The notes beneath the pieces are model-generated. The model did no database searches and was not told where the DNA came from. It worked only from the letters and a program-made list of their open reading frames with translations. Positions 16,637 to 26,351 of a stretch of DNA of 64,000 nucleotides are shown here, piece by piece. Origin of the DNA: Lachnospiraceae bacterium. GTDB lineage: Bacteria; Bacillota; Clostridia; Lachnospirales; Lachnospiraceae. The stretch lies in the NCBI GenBank assembly GCA_017620255.1, contig JAFZQU010000010.1, positions 107,219-171,218 of the forward strand, in the 5' to 3' direction. Each line of letters begins with the position of its first letter. Position 1 is the first letter of the stretch. The translations under genes and the position numbers were made by a program.

Positions 16637-19600
16637 ATGAAACGTTTTTTAGAAGCATTTCCGACTTTACAACTGAAGGATCATTTATCCGAGCAGCTTC
16701 AGGATATACAGGTAACAAGGATCGGCATGAGTCCTGACAGGGCTCTGCTTAAGATCTATATTGATGCAACGCGTCCGCTTGAGAGACAGATGCTGCACAA
16801 TGTCGAATACGAGATCCAGAAACAGATCATGATGAATCTGAATCCGGAGGGCGATAACCGTGTTACCATACAGGAGCACTACCACCTGCAGGAAGGCTTT
16901 ACCCTTGCTGCCCTGATGGAAACATACGGGGAAAGCATTCTTTTGGAGTTAAAAGAATACGACCATGTCCTGCATCAGATGTTTTCACGTGCGGAAGTGG
17001 AGATCCTGGACGGCAGTGTTTTGCATCTGAAACTGGAAGATACGGTGATCGTGCATTCCAAGGAAACGGAACTGGTTGATCTTCTGGACAGGATCCTGAA
17101 TGAACGCTGCGGGATCGGAGCGGATATTCAGGTTTCATACCGCGAGGTAACGGAAAGCAGGGCCAAGGAAAACGCCGAGCGCAGAATGCAGGAAGAGGTC
17201 AGACGGATCAGTGCCATGGCAGCGGTCAAAGAAGACGTGGCCGCCGTGGAAGGCACAGCCGCCGTTCCGGAAACGCGCGAAAAGAAGACACTGAAAAAGA
17301 CCGACGGCCGTAGCGAGAAAAAAGGGCGGAACATGACCTCGTATGTAAAGACCGGCCGCAGCGCGCAGAAAGAGGATCCGAACCTGTTCTATGGCAGGAA
17401 CTTTGACGATCCGTCCATACCGATATCGGACATCATGGAGGGCATCGATGAAGTCACGGTCACCGGGCAGGTGTTGAAATATGAGGTACGGGAACTGCGG
17501 AATGACCGTAAGATCGTGATCTTCGACCTGACCGATTTCACGGATACGATCAGCGTCAAACTTTTCCCCAAGGAAGAGCAGCTTAACGCACTCTCCGAAA
17601 ACGTGAAAGAAGGCACATTCCTGACCGTCAAAGCGAGAGCCGGCGTCGATAAGTTTGACAACGAACTCGTTCTCGGTTATGCATACGGGATCAAAAAAGC
17701 ATCTGATTTCCGGGAGAGCAGAACGGATGAAGAGCCTGAAAAACGCGTGGAACTGCACTGCCATACGAAGATGAGCGATATGGACGGTGTGTCGGATGTG
17801 AAGACGATCATCAGGAGAGCAGCGGAATGGGGACATCCGGCGATCGCCATCACGGACCACGGCGTGGTACAGTCCTTTACGGATGCGTTCAGTGAATGGA
17901 AAAAAATAAAAAAAGAGCATCCCGGGTTTAAACTGATCTACGGTATGGAAGGCTATCTGGTGGATGACAGGACACAGATCGTGACCAATCCCAGACCGTG
18001 GGGACTGCATGAGACGTTCGTCGTATTTGACATCGAGACCACGGGCTTTTCCGCGTCCATGCATCAGATCATTGAGATCGGTGCGGTGAAGATCACGGAC
18101 GGGAAGATCGTGGATACGTTTTCCACCTTTGTCAATCCGAAAACGGAGATCCCCTACCGGATCACGGAGCTGACCCATATCAATGACTCGATGGTGGCAG
18201 ATGCGCCCTTTATCAGTGAAGTGCTCCCGGATTTTCTTGATTTTGTACAGGATGCGGTCCTGGTTGCCCACAATGCATCCTTTGACATGAGTTTTATCAT
18301 CCAGAAGGGGAAGGATCTCGGGATCGAGCGGGAATACACTTATGTGGATACCGTTAGTCTTGCAAGGGTACTTCTGACAAACATTGCCAAATTCAAACTG
18401 GACAATGTAGCCAAACACCTGAAGATCAAGCTCAATAATCATCACCGTGCCGTGGATGATGCGGACTGTACGGCCAGGATCTTCCAGAGATTCATCGCCA
18501 TGCTGGAAGAAAAGGGGATCCATGACATCCGTGAACTCAATGTACTCGGAGACAGGAGTACGGATAAGATCCTGAAGAGTAATTATTATCATGTGATCCT
18601 GCTTGCCAAAAACGACGTTGGCAGGATCAACCTGTACAGACTGGTTTCCGAATCCCATCTGCGTTTCTTCCACGGGCAGCCGCGCATTCCCAAAACACTG
18701 CTTGCAAAATACAGGGAAGGACTGATCATCGGCAGCGCCTGTGAGCAGGGGGAGGTCTTCCGGGCGGTGCTTAACGAAGCGCCGGATAAGGTATTGGAAG
18801 AACTGGTTGATTTTTACGATTACCTGGAAGTACAGCCGATCGGAAACAACGCGTTTCTGAAAGCAGAGGAACGCTACGAACGGATCAAAACAGATGAGGA
18901 TCTGAAAGAACTAAACCGGAGGATCATCAAACTCGGAGAGAAATACAACAAACCGGTGGTTGCCACCTGTGATGTGCATTTCTTAGATCCTGCGGATGAG
19001 ATCTACAGACGGATCATCATGGCAGGGAAAAAATTTAAGGATGCGGATGAACAGCCGCCCCTGTATCTGCGCACGACCGCGGAGATGATGGACGAATTTA
19101 CGTACCTTTCCTATGACAAGGCTTATGAGATCGTTGTCACGAACACACAAAAGATCGCGGACATGGTGGAAACGATCGAGCCGGTACGGCCGGATAAATG
19201 TCCGCCCGTGATCGCTCATTCGGAGGAAACACTCCGTGAGATCTGCTATAAGAAAGCACATGAGATCTACGGGGAGGACCTGCCGGAACAGGTGCAGGGA
19301 AGGCTGGAGAGAGAACTGCATTCGATCATTTCAAACGGATTTGCAGTCATGTATATCATCGCCCAGAAACTGGTATGGAAGTCTTTGGAGGACGGTTATC
19401 TGGTCGGTTCGAGAGGGTCGGTCGGCTCGTCCTTTGTTGCAACGATGGCCGGCATCACGGAAGTGAACCCGCTGCCGCCGCATTACATCTGCACAAAGTG
19501 CCATTATGTGGATTTTACTTCGGAGACCGTAAAACAGTATGCAGGTATGGCCGGCTGTGACATGCCGGACAAGATCTGCCCGAAGTGCGGTGAAAAACTG

Positions 19601-21118
19601 AAAAAGGACGGGTTTGATATCCCGTTTGAGACCTTCCTTGGCTTTGAGGGAAACAAAGAACCGGATATCGATCTGAACTTTTCGGGTGAATACCAGGCAC
19701 AGGCACACAGATATACGGAAGAGATCTTCGGACAGGGGCAGACTTTTAAAGCGGGAACGGTCGAAACACTGGCTGAGAAGACAGCCTACGGGTTCGTGAA
19801 GAAATATTTTGAGGAACACGGGATCGTGAAACGTTCGCGGGAGATCGACAGGATCTCCAACGGCTGTACCGGTGTCAGGCGCACGACCGGTCAGCATCCC
19901 GGCGGGATCATCGTGCTGCCGCACGGGGAGGACATCAACTCGTTCACACCGATCCAGCACCCGGCGAATGATGTAAAAAGTGATATCATCACAACGCATT
20001 TTGATTATCATTCCATTGATCATAACCTGCTGAAACTCGATATCCTCGGCCATGATGATCCGACCATGATCCGCAGGCTTGCGGACCTGACAGGGACGGA
20101 TCCGCGGGAAGTACCGCTCGACGATCCCAAGGTCATGACGCTGTTCCAGAATACATCGGCACTCGGTATCAATCCGTCGGACATCGGCGGGTGCGTGCTC
20201 GGTTCGCTCGGCATTCCGGAATTCGGTACGGATTTTGCCATGCAGATGCTTGTGGACACCAAGCCTACTTCCCTTTCAGACCTCGTACGGATCGCCGGTC
20301 TTGCACATGGTACGGATGTATGGCTTGGCAATGCGCAGACGCTGATCCTTGGCGGGACCGCAACCATTTCCACGGCGATCTGCACCCGTGACGATATCAT
20401 GACCTATCTGATCAGCAAAGGGATCGATCCGGCACGTGCGTTTAAGATCATGGAAGCGGTCAGAAAAGGAAACGTTGCAAAAGGCATATGCGGCGATTGG
20501 GAAGAGTGGAAGCAGGATATGACGGAACATGATGTGCCGGACTGGTATATCTGGTCCTGTGAGAAGATCGCCTACATGTTCCCGAAGGCGCATGCGGCTG
20601 CCTATGTCATGATGGCCTGGCGTATCGCATATTATAAGATCTATTATCCCCTGGCATATTATGCGGCTTATTTTTCCATCCGTGCCAAAGCGTTCAATTA
20701 TGAGATCATGTGCATGGGAAAAGGAAAAGTGGCGGCAGTTCTGTCGCAATACCGTGAAATGGCGGATTCGCTGGATGATAAACAGAGTAAGGAACTGAAG
20801 GACCTGCGTATCGTTGAGGAAATGTATGCAAGAGGGTTCGAATTCATGCCGATCGATCTTTTCCGGGCAAAAGCACATGCCTGTATCATCGTCGACGGGA
20901 AGATCATGCCGCATATCGGCAGTATTGAAGGAATGGGAGATAAAGCAGCAGATGCGGTGGTTGAGGCCTGCAAGGGCGGGCCGTTCCTGTCAAGGGAAGA
21001 CTTCAGGGACCGTACCAGGATCAGTAAAACGCTGATCGACAAGCTGGCATCCCTCGGTCTGCTCGGAGATATTCCGACCACCAACCAGTTATCGCTGTTT
21101 GACGGTATGCTGCAGTGA
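16637..21118 (+). CDS. polC: DNA polymerase III PolC-type alpha subunit
   Basis: A 1493-residue replicative polymerase of the Gram-positive type. Domains in order: N-terminal domain (1-170), a charged linker, an OB fold (about 270-355), a PHP domain split by the exonuclease (ELHCHTKMSDMDG near 369), a DnaQ-like 3'-5' exonuclease inserted at about 460-640 (VVFDIETTGFS, the catalytic DxE, and HNASFDMSF), then palm/fingers with GSRGSVGSSFVA (about 923), a four-cysteine zinc motif (CTKCHYVDF and CPKCGEKL) and PDIDLNFSGE (about 1008) with the catalytic aspartates. Length and order are normal. It proofreads and synthesises DNA at the replication fork. Confidence 0.96.
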   Translation: MKRFLEAFPTLQLKDHLSEQLQDIQVTRIGMSPDRALLKIYIDATRPLERQMLHNVEYEIQKQIMMNLNPEGDNRVTIQEHYHLQEGFTLAALMETYGESILLELKEYDHVLHQMFSRAEVEILDGSVLHLKLEDTVIVHSKETELVDLLDRILNERCGIGADIQVSYREVTESRAKENAERRMQEEVRRISAMAAVKEDVAAVEGTAAVPETREKKTLKKTDGRSEKKGRNMTSYVKTGRSAQKEDPNLFYGRNFDDPSIPISDIMEGIDEVTVTGQVLKYEVRELRNDRKIVIFDLTDFTDTISVKLFPKEEQLNALSENVKEGTFLTVKARAGVDKFDNELVLGYAYGIKKASDFRESRTDEEPEKRVELHCHTKMSDMDGVSDVKTIIRRAAEWGHPAIAITDHGVVQSFTDAFSEWKKIKKEHPGFKLIYGMEGYLVDDRTQIVTNPRPWGLHETFVVFDIETTGFSASMHQIIEIGAVKITDGKIVDTFSTFVNPKTEIPYRITELTHINDSMVADAPFISEVLPDFLDFVQDAVLVAHNASFDMSFIIQKGKDLGIEREYTYVDTVSLARVLLTNIAKFKLDNVAKHLKIKLNNHHRAVDDADCTARIFQRFIAMLEEKGIHDIRELNVLGDRSTDKILKSNYYHVILLAKNDVGRINLYRLVSESHLRFFHGQPRIPKTLLAKYREGLIIGSACEQGEVFRAVLNEAPDKVLEELVDFYDYLEVQPIGNNAFLKAEERYERIKTDEDLKELNRRIIKLGEKYNKPVVATCDVHFLDPADEIYRRIIMAGKKFKDADEQPPLYLRTTAEMMDEFTYLSYDKAYEIVVTNTQKIADMVETIEPVRPDKCPPVIAHSEETLREICYKKAHEIYGEDLPEQVQGRLERELHSIISNGFAVMYIIAQKLVWKSLEDGYLVGSRGSVGSSFVATMAGITEVNPLPPHYICTKCHYVDFTSETVKQYAGMAGCDMPDKICPKCGEKLKKDGFDIPFETFLGFEGNKEPDIDLNFSGEYQAQAHRYTEEIFGQGQTFKAGTVETLAEKTAYGFVKKYFEEHGIVKRSREIDRISNGCTGVRRTTGQHPGGIIVLPHGEDINSFTPIQHPANDVKSDIITTHFDYHSIDHNLLKLDILGHDDPTMIRRLADLTGTDPREVPLDDPKVMTLFQNTSALGINPSDIGGCVLGSLGIPEFGTDFAMQMLVDTKPTSLSDLVRIAGLAHGTDVWLGNAQTLILGGTATISTAICTRDDIMTYLISKGIDPARAFKIMEAVRKGNVAKGICGDWEEWKQDMTEHDVPDWYIWSCEKIAYMFPKAHAAAYVMMAWRIAYYKIYYPLAYYAAYFSIRAKAFNYEIMCMGKGKVAAVLSQYREMADSLDDKQSKELKDLRIVEEMYARGFEFMPIDLFRAKAHACIIVDGKIMPHIGSIEGMGDKAADAVVEACKGGPFLSREDFRDRTRISKTLIDKLASLGLLGDIPTTNQLSLFDGMLQ

Positions 21119-21130
21119 CGTTTGGCGGGC

Positions 21131-21562
21131 TCAGATCCTGCCGAGCACTTCGTTGACGGTAACGATCTTGTCTGCGAGCACGATGATCCATGCTTCCAGA
21201 CAGAGCGGCGGGATCACGGTCAGAGGCCACATGTGTTTCTTAATGATCTCGCGTTCGCGTTTGTTCAGTGTAAACCGTCTGCCGGCGTTCTCAAGCGCCA
21301 GTTTCGGATGTGTAAAGCCGTGAAAATGCGTGCGTTCAATATGCCAGTCATATAAATAATAATCGTGCAGCAGACTGCCGCGCACCATGGTGGACTTATC
21401 GATCTTTAAATGCAGTCTGTCGGCGATCCGGATGCATTTATCCGCAACGGACACGCAGTGCTTATATGTGTTGGAATGCTTATGCTGGACAAAATTCCGC
21501 AGGGTGTTGTATTCCGCATCCTGCAGAATGTCATTGCCGTATTTTTCGATCTCGGAATTCAT
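21131..21562 (-). CDS. HD-domain phosphohydrolase
   Basis: A 143-residue compact HD-superfamily protein. The metal-binding set is visible: H in HKHSNTYKHC, HD in GSLLHDYYLYD, H in HGFTHPKLA, H in IIKKHMWPL and D in IIVLADKIV. Such small HD proteins usually act on nucleotides or phosphate esters; substrate unknown. AAGGTG precedes the ATG at 21562. It converges on polC with only 12 bases between the stops. Confidence 0.8.
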   Translation of the reverse strand: MNSEIEKYGNDILQDAEYNTLRNFVQHKHSNTYKHCVSVADKCIRIADRLHLKIDKSTMVRGSLLHDYYLYDWHIERTHFHGFTHPKLALENAGRRFTLNKREREIIKKHMWPLTVIPPLCLEAWIIVLADKIVTVNEVLGRI

Positions 21563-21599
21563 TTTTATGTTTCACCTTCTGTTTCGGTCTGTAGACTAA

Positions 21600-21612
21600 A
21601 CTAAACGTTAGT
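21600..21612. promoter_or_regulatory. Inverted repeat in a divergent intergenic region
   Basis: ACTAA-ACG-TTAGT lies between the divergent HD-domain and cysteine-rich genes, with a second small palindrome, GTCTGTAGAC, just to its left. Its form suits a repressor operator, but no regulator is identified. Confidence 0.3.
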
Positions 21613-21637
21613 ATGCCACAGTACCCGGAGAATTGCA

Positions 21638-21889
21638 ATGGAAAATCAAACGTACGAAAACAGTTACCGTTATTTCGAAAACAGGGATTGCAAATACTAT
21701 CCCTGTCATGACAGCGAACATATCAACTGTCTGTTTTGTTACTGCCCGCTGTATCCTTATGATGACTGTCCGGGAGATCATACCTATATCGAAAAGGACG
21801 GCGAAAAGATCAAAAACTGCGCGGATTGCCTTTTTCCGCACAGGGTCGGAAATTATGAGGAGATCATCCGTTTTCTGTCAAAGTCATGA
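21638..21889 (+). CDS. Cysteine-rich small metal-binding protein
   Basis: An 83-residue protein with nine cysteines arranged as NRDCKYYPCHD, NCLFCYCPLY, DDCPGDH and NCADCLFPH. This matches the cysteine-rich small domain family (PF04071 type), thought to bind metal and often found next to, or fused to, cobalamin-biosynthesis proteins. Here the cobalamin operon begins about 6 kb downstream. CCGGAG precedes the ATG. Its 3' end overlaps the convergent regulator gene by 26 bases. Confidence 0.78.
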   Translation: MENQTYENSYRYFENRDCKYYPCHDSEHINCLFCYCPLYPYDDCPGDHTYIEKDGEKIKNCADCLFPHRVGNYEEIIRFLSKS

Positions 21890-23603
21890 TCTTCATCAGT
21901 TCCTGCTTCAGCGTGATCTTATCCATCCTGCATTCTGCCGCGATATTGTCGATATAGGCTGAAAATGCGGCACACATCAGGGGGTGTGTGATCGTGAAGG
22001 ATAAGGCCGGCTGCAGGGAATGGCTGATCGAAACAAACGTTTTTCCGCACAGGATACGGATGTTCGGAAACGGCGATTCAGGCAGGATGTATAGACGGTA
22101 GCCCGGGAATGCATCCATCAGATCCAGGATATTTTGGATATGTGCTTTTAAATGCGCAGGAGAATCATACTGCGTATTTTTTTCGTTAAGCGGAATGAAT
22201 TCGTTGATCCGTCCGTTATGCAGTACATCCCTGATAGCCGTCTGTTGCTGTTTCCATGTGGTAAATGCTTCCGGGGATAACAGTTCTTTTGCAAGACTTT
22301 CGGGCCTCGTCCATTCGGACAGGGTATTCTGCATGATGTTCAGCCCTGCGGTGATGGCATTGAACGGAGAAGGCATGGAGAAGGTAATGAGCGGATCGGC
22401 ACTCTCCATAAGTTTTTCAAACGCTTTCCGTGCATTTTCCAGCCGCTGTTTGTCCGTATGATACAGATAGATCCCGTCTTTTTCCGTGCCAAGCACGTGA
22501 CAGCCTTCGATACAGGCCTGATGGGGACAGAGGAAGATCGTATGCGTGAACCGTTTGCTTTCGGGTTCCCTGCAGTAAAACGGCTCGATCATGCCGGACA
22601 TATAAAGCGGAAGCCATCCGCCGATGGCATCGATCATTTCATTCAGATCGCGGTTCAGATTATGGATGATCCGTATTCTGATCCCGGATCTGACGCATTC
22701 CTGCATCAGGACCGCCCATTTGACTGTAAAGGAAGGGTCACCGAAAAGCCAGTCCGTATTCTGGTCTGAATAGAGCCACAGTTCTTTGGCCTGCACCTTG
22801 AGCGCAGACGCCAGAAACCGGATCACTGCTTCCTGCAGACCGGTATCCGACTGATACTGTTCCCGCTTGTCAGACAGGACAGACGAGATGACCGTATCCG
22901 GGATCGCAGGGACGGGTAAACGGCTCCCGGCTGTATAGGAATTGAAAACATCCAGAAGTCTTTCCGCAGCAGCAGATCCCATATCGTTAAATGCGTCAAA
23001 ATCAAACAGCCAGTTGCAGAAATACTGCTCATCAATGCTTTCTTCCGGGAAATCCATGATGAGCGAGAGAGTGGAAAGAGAACCGCTGCTTTGCACATTT
23101 TGCCAGAGCAGACTGCCAAGACGCGGGATCATTTCCCGGTTCGCTTTCGGGGTGCGTACGCCTGTACGGTAGCGGCTGATCAGGGATGCATCCACGTTCA
23201 GCATCCTGCTTAAGCGGCTGTTTGACAGCCCCGTCAGGCTCATGACTTTATCCAGACGGTCCCCGAACGTATGGTTACTCTGCCTAAGATCCTGTGCCGT
23301 GCGGCGCACGGAAGCCGAGGGGTCAAAGAAAAGCCAGTTTGAGAGCGCAACTTTGATCTCGTCAGCGGACGAGGGAGCGTCCATTTTGAGGATCTGTAAT
23401 AAGCGGTCTGAAAGATTGTGCTCATCCGCATAATAGTAGATTGCATTCACGAGCTGTATGGCCATGCGGCTGCCCGGACGGCAGGTCCTGGAACCGTTTT
23501 TGAAGCGGCTGATATTGGTGCGGTCGACACCGGCATAGCCTGCGAGATCCGCACCGGACATATGCAGTTTTTCCATGATCTCACTTAAGTTTTTTGAAAG
23601 CAT
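21864..23603 (-). CDS. Large regulator with two HTH domains
   Basis: A 579-residue protein with two XRE-like helix-turn-helix domains near the N-terminus: about residues 5-40 (MSGADLAGYAGVDRTNISRF) and about 105-145 (GLSNSRLSRMLNVDASLISR). A long C-terminal region has no recognised domain (it includes FGDPSFTVKWAVLMQECV and a RIRIIHNLNRD segment), perhaps for ligand sensing. A reading frame extends 100 codons upstream, but I place the start at 23603. A promoter-like TTGTCA-17-TATACT ends six bases before that ATG, so the extra codons would lie upstream of the promoter, and the first HTH starts immediately. No SD is present. It is divergent from pepC. Confidence 0.75.
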   Translation of the reverse strand: MLSKNLSEIMEKLHMSGADLAGYAGVDRTNISRFKNGSRTCRPGSRMAIQLVNAIYYYADEHNLSDRLLQILKMDAPSSADEIKVALSNWLFFDPSASVRRTAQDLRQSNHTFGDRLDKVMSLTGLSNSRLSRMLNVDASLISRYRTGVRTPKANREMIPRLGSLLWQNVQSSGSLSTLSLIMDFPEESIDEQYFCNWLFDFDAFNDMGSAAAERLLDVFNSYTAGSRLPVPAIPDTVISSVLSDKREQYQSDTGLQEAVIRFLASALKVQAKELWLYSDQNTDWLFGDPSFTVKWAVLMQECVRSGIRIRIIHNLNRDLNEMIDAIGGWLPLYMSGMIEPFYCREPESKRFTHTIFLCPHQACIEGCHVLGTEKDGIYLYHTDKQRLENARKAFEKLMESADPLITFSMPSPFNAITAGLNIMQNTLSEWTRPESLAKELLSPEAFTTWKQQQTAIRDVLHNGRINEFIPLNEKNTQYDSPAHLKAHIQNILDLMDAFPGYRLYILPESPFPNIRILCGKTFVSISHSLQPALSFTITHPLMCAAFSAYIDNIAAECRMDKITLKQELMKIMTLTENG

Positions 23604-23609
23604 AGCTAC

Positions 23610-23638
23610 AGTATAAACGGAACGTGCGGGATTGACAA
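23610..23638 (-). promoter_or_regulatory. Promoter predicting a leaderless transcript
   Basis: Read on the minus strand: TTGTCA, a 17-base spacer, TATACT, then GTAGCT and the ATG at 23603. Transcription would begin at or one or two bases from the A of the start codon, consistent with the missing SD. Confidence 0.6.
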
Positions 23639-23715
23639 TAAGTGAGTCTGTGTTTGCGTATGCTCCCGTAAAGTGGTATGATTTTTCCAGAATAAATCTT
23701 GATGGGAGATGGCTT

Positions 23716-25058
23716 ATGAAAACAGCGATCACAAACAAAGATCTCAAACAGTTCCGCGACAGTTTCGACAGGGAAAAAGTGAATAAAGTTGCGATGAATG
23801 CCGTTACGGCAAACGGAATCAATGCAGTCTCGAAGAACCCGGATGCAAAAGTGAAAAACCGCTTCGGATTTTCCGTTGAAGTGGAGGCAGGCAAGGTATG
23901 CAATCAGAAAAAATCAGGACGCTGCTGGATGTTTGCATCCTATAATCTGATGCGGCTCGAGATCATGAAAAAACTGAATCTTGAGAACATGGAACTGAGC
24001 CAGAGTTATCCGCTTTTTTATGACAAGCTCGAGCGGGCGAATTATTTTCTGGAGAGCATGATCGAAGTCATTGATGAACCTGTGGGTTCGAGACTGGTCA
24101 GTTATCTTTTACACGATCCGATGCAGGACGGCGGACAATGGGATATGTTCAGAAGCCTGACAGACAAGTACGGCGTTGTTCCGAAAGAGATCATGCCGGA
24201 AACGGCTGCTTCTGAAAACACGACCGAAATGGATACGTATCTTACGACCAAACTCAGGGAATATGCCGTATACCTTCGTAAAAAGAAGACAGAGGGCATG
24301 ACGGTACAGGAGCTGCGCAAGGAAAAGACGGAGATGCTGAATACGGTATACAGGATCCTCTGCATCTGTCTGGGAAGGCCGCCGCAGACATTTACATGGG
24401 AAGTGCGCGATAAGGATAAGAATTTTTCCGTGTTTCCGATATCACGCCGCAGGAGTTCTTCTCGCAGTATGTGGGCTGGAACCTGGACAACTATATGACG
24501 GTGATCAACGCACCGACGGCTGACAAGCCATACGGAAAAACCTATACCGTGCAATTCTTAGGCAGTGTGCGGGACGGAAAGTATCCGGTAAAATATCTGA
24601 ACCTGCCGATGGATGAACTGCGGAAGCTTACGATCAAACAGTTAAAAGACGGAAAACCGGTATGGTTCGGCTCGGATGTCGGCCAGTTCTCGGAAGAAAA
24701 GGGAGGCTATCTGACTTCGGATATACTCGAAGTCGGCAATCTGCTCGGTACGACATTTAACATGACAAAAGAGGAGCGGCTCGACTACGGTGACAGCTGT
24801 ATGACACACGCCATGGTCATTACCGGCGTGGATCTGGATGATGCCGGGAAACCGGTCAGATGGAAAGTGGAGAACAGCTGGGGAGAAGATGTGGGAGAAA
24901 AAGGGTATTATGTTATGGATGATGCATGGTTCGGCGAATTCGCCTACCAGATCCTCCTGCACAAAAAATACCTTTCCAAAACACAGAAAAAACAGTTTGA
25001 AGCAGATCCCATCCTGCTGGAACCCTGGGATCCGATGGGAAGCCTGGCTGTATTCTAA
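23716..25058 (+). pseudogene. pepC: C1 peptidase (bleomycin hydrolase/PepC) with a one-base frameshift
   Basis: Two overlapping frames together encode a full-length C1B cysteine aminopeptidase of about 447 residues. The first frame (23716-24498) has the N-terminus and the active-site cysteine (KSGRCWMFASYNL). The second (in frame to 25058) has the catalytic histidine (SCMTHAMVITGV) and asparagine (WKVENSWGED). The frames join at the T run 24423-24427: five Ts are present, and a sixth would restore KNFFRVSDITPQEFFSQYVG. So this is a single-base loss, either real inactivation or a sequencing error. GGGAG at 23704-23708 supports the ATG at 23716. Intact PepC releases N-terminal amino acids from cytoplasmic peptides. 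Confidence 0.85.
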
Positions 25059-25108
25059 AAAACGGATTGACGGCATGGCACAAATGTTCTATATTTATGG
25101 TGATCGGC

Positions 25109-25141
25109 AAAGGCGCTTTGAACAGGATTCAAAGCGCCTTT
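25109..25141 (+). terminator. Hairpin terminator after pepC
   Basis: AAAGGCGCTTTGAA (25109-25122), a five-base loop and TTCAAAGCGCCTTT (25128-25141): a perfect 14-pair stem. The following T run is short. Confidence 0.8.
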
Positions 25142-25172
25142 CTAGTATAAAGAAGACAGGCAGGAAAAAACA

Positions 25173-26351
25173 ATGGTAAAGGTCAATCAGAATTATCTGA
25201 AACTGTCAAAGAGTTATCTGTTCTCCACGATCGCGCAGAAAGTCGGCGCCTATACAAAGGAACATCCTGATAAACAGGTATTGCGGCTTGGGATCGGCGA
25301 CGTTACGAAACCGCTTACGCCCACGGTCATATCCGCACTGCATCAGGCCGTTGATGAGATGGGGCAGGCGGACCGTTTCAGGGGATATGCACCGGATCTC
25401 GGCTATGCTTTTTTGCGGGAGACCATCGCAAAGAATGATTTTGCCGCAAGAGACTGTGACATAGAAGCGGATGAGATCTTTGTGTCCGACGGCGCAAAGA
25501 GTGACTGCGGCAACATGCAGGAGATCTTTGACGAAGAAAACACGGTCGGGATCTGTGATCCGGTCTATCCGGTCTATATGGATTCCAATGTGATGGCAGG
25601 ACGGAAGATCGTGCTCATGCCCTGCACGGAAGAAAACGGGTTCATCCCGGAAATACCCGATCCGATGCCGGATATCGTCTATCTGTGTTTCCCGAACAAT
25701 CCGACGGGCACTGTGATCGGCAAAGACAAACTGCAGAAGTGGGTGGACCGTGCCAACGAAAGCGGGTCTGTGATCCTTTATGATGCCGCCTATGAAGCAT
25801 ACATCCGGACAGACAGTGTACACTCCATCTACGAGTGCCGGGGTGCAAAGGAATGTGCGATCGAATTCCATTCCTTTTCAAAGAATGCCGGCTTCACCGG
25901 GTTAAGGCTCGGTTATGCGGTCGTACCGAAAGCGCTCGTGCGGGAGAACGTTTCCCTGCATTCTCTCTGGGCCAGACGGCACGGCACCAAATACAACGGT
26001 GCACCTTACATCGTGCAGCGTGCGGGAGAAGCCGTCTATTCGGAAACGGGAAGGGCGGAGATCGCTTCGCTTGTAGACTATTACATGGAGAATGCAACCA
26101 TGATCCGGGACGGTTTAAAAGACGCCGGTTTTAAGGTTTTCGGTGGCGTCGATGCGCCATACATCTGGTTAAAGACACCGGGACAGATGTCAAGCTGGGA
26201 TTTCTTTGATCATCTTCTCACTACAGCGAACGTGGTGGGGACACCGGGATCCGGATTCGGAGCAAACGGAGAAGGCTATTTCCGCTTAAGCGCATTCGGG
26301 AGCCATGAGAATACGGCGGAAGCGGTCAGAAGGATAAGGGAGAATATCTGA
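25173..26351 (+). CDS. dapL: LL-diaminopimelate aminotransferase
   Basis: A 392-residue class I/II PLP aminotransferase that converts tetrahydrodipicolinate directly to LL-diaminopimelate, bypassing the succinylase/acetylase routes. Subfamily marks: LRLGIGDVTKPL, RGYAPDLGY, FVSDGAKSDCGN, CFPNNPTGT and the PLP-lysine region FHSFSKNAGFTGLRLGY. Its product is the substrate of the next gene, dapF, which starts on the last base of this stop codon (TGATG). Together they supply lysine and the peptidoglycan meso-DAP. Confidence 0.94.
   Translation: MVKVNQNYLKLSKSYLFSTIAQKVGAYTKEHPDKQVLRLGIGDVTKPLTPTVISALHQAVDEMGQADRFRGYAPDLGYAFLRETIAKNDFAARDCDIEADEIFVSDGAKSDCGNMQEIFDEENTVGICDPVYPVYMDSNVMAGRKIVLMPCTEENGFIPEIPDPMPDIVYLCFPNNPTGTVIGKDKLQKWVDRANESGSVILYDAAYEAYIRTDSVHSIYECRGAKECAIEFHSFSKNAGFTGLRLGYAVVPKALVRENVSLHSLWARRHGTKYNGAPYIVQRAGEAVYSETGRAEIASLVDYYMENATMIRDGLKDAGFKVFGGVDAPYIWLKTPGQMSSWDFFDHLLTTANVVGTPGSGFGANGEGYFRLSAFGSHENTAEAVRRIRENI

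Noticed and set aside
17135..18673. A 512-codon open frame on the minus strand
   Set aside because: Antisense to polC; composition typical of a shadow frame, and no ribosome binding site or domain seen.
23604..23903. 100-codon N-terminal extension of the two-HTH regulator
   Set aside because: It runs upstream of a good promoter and into the oppositely oriented pepC gene; its composition is not protein-like.
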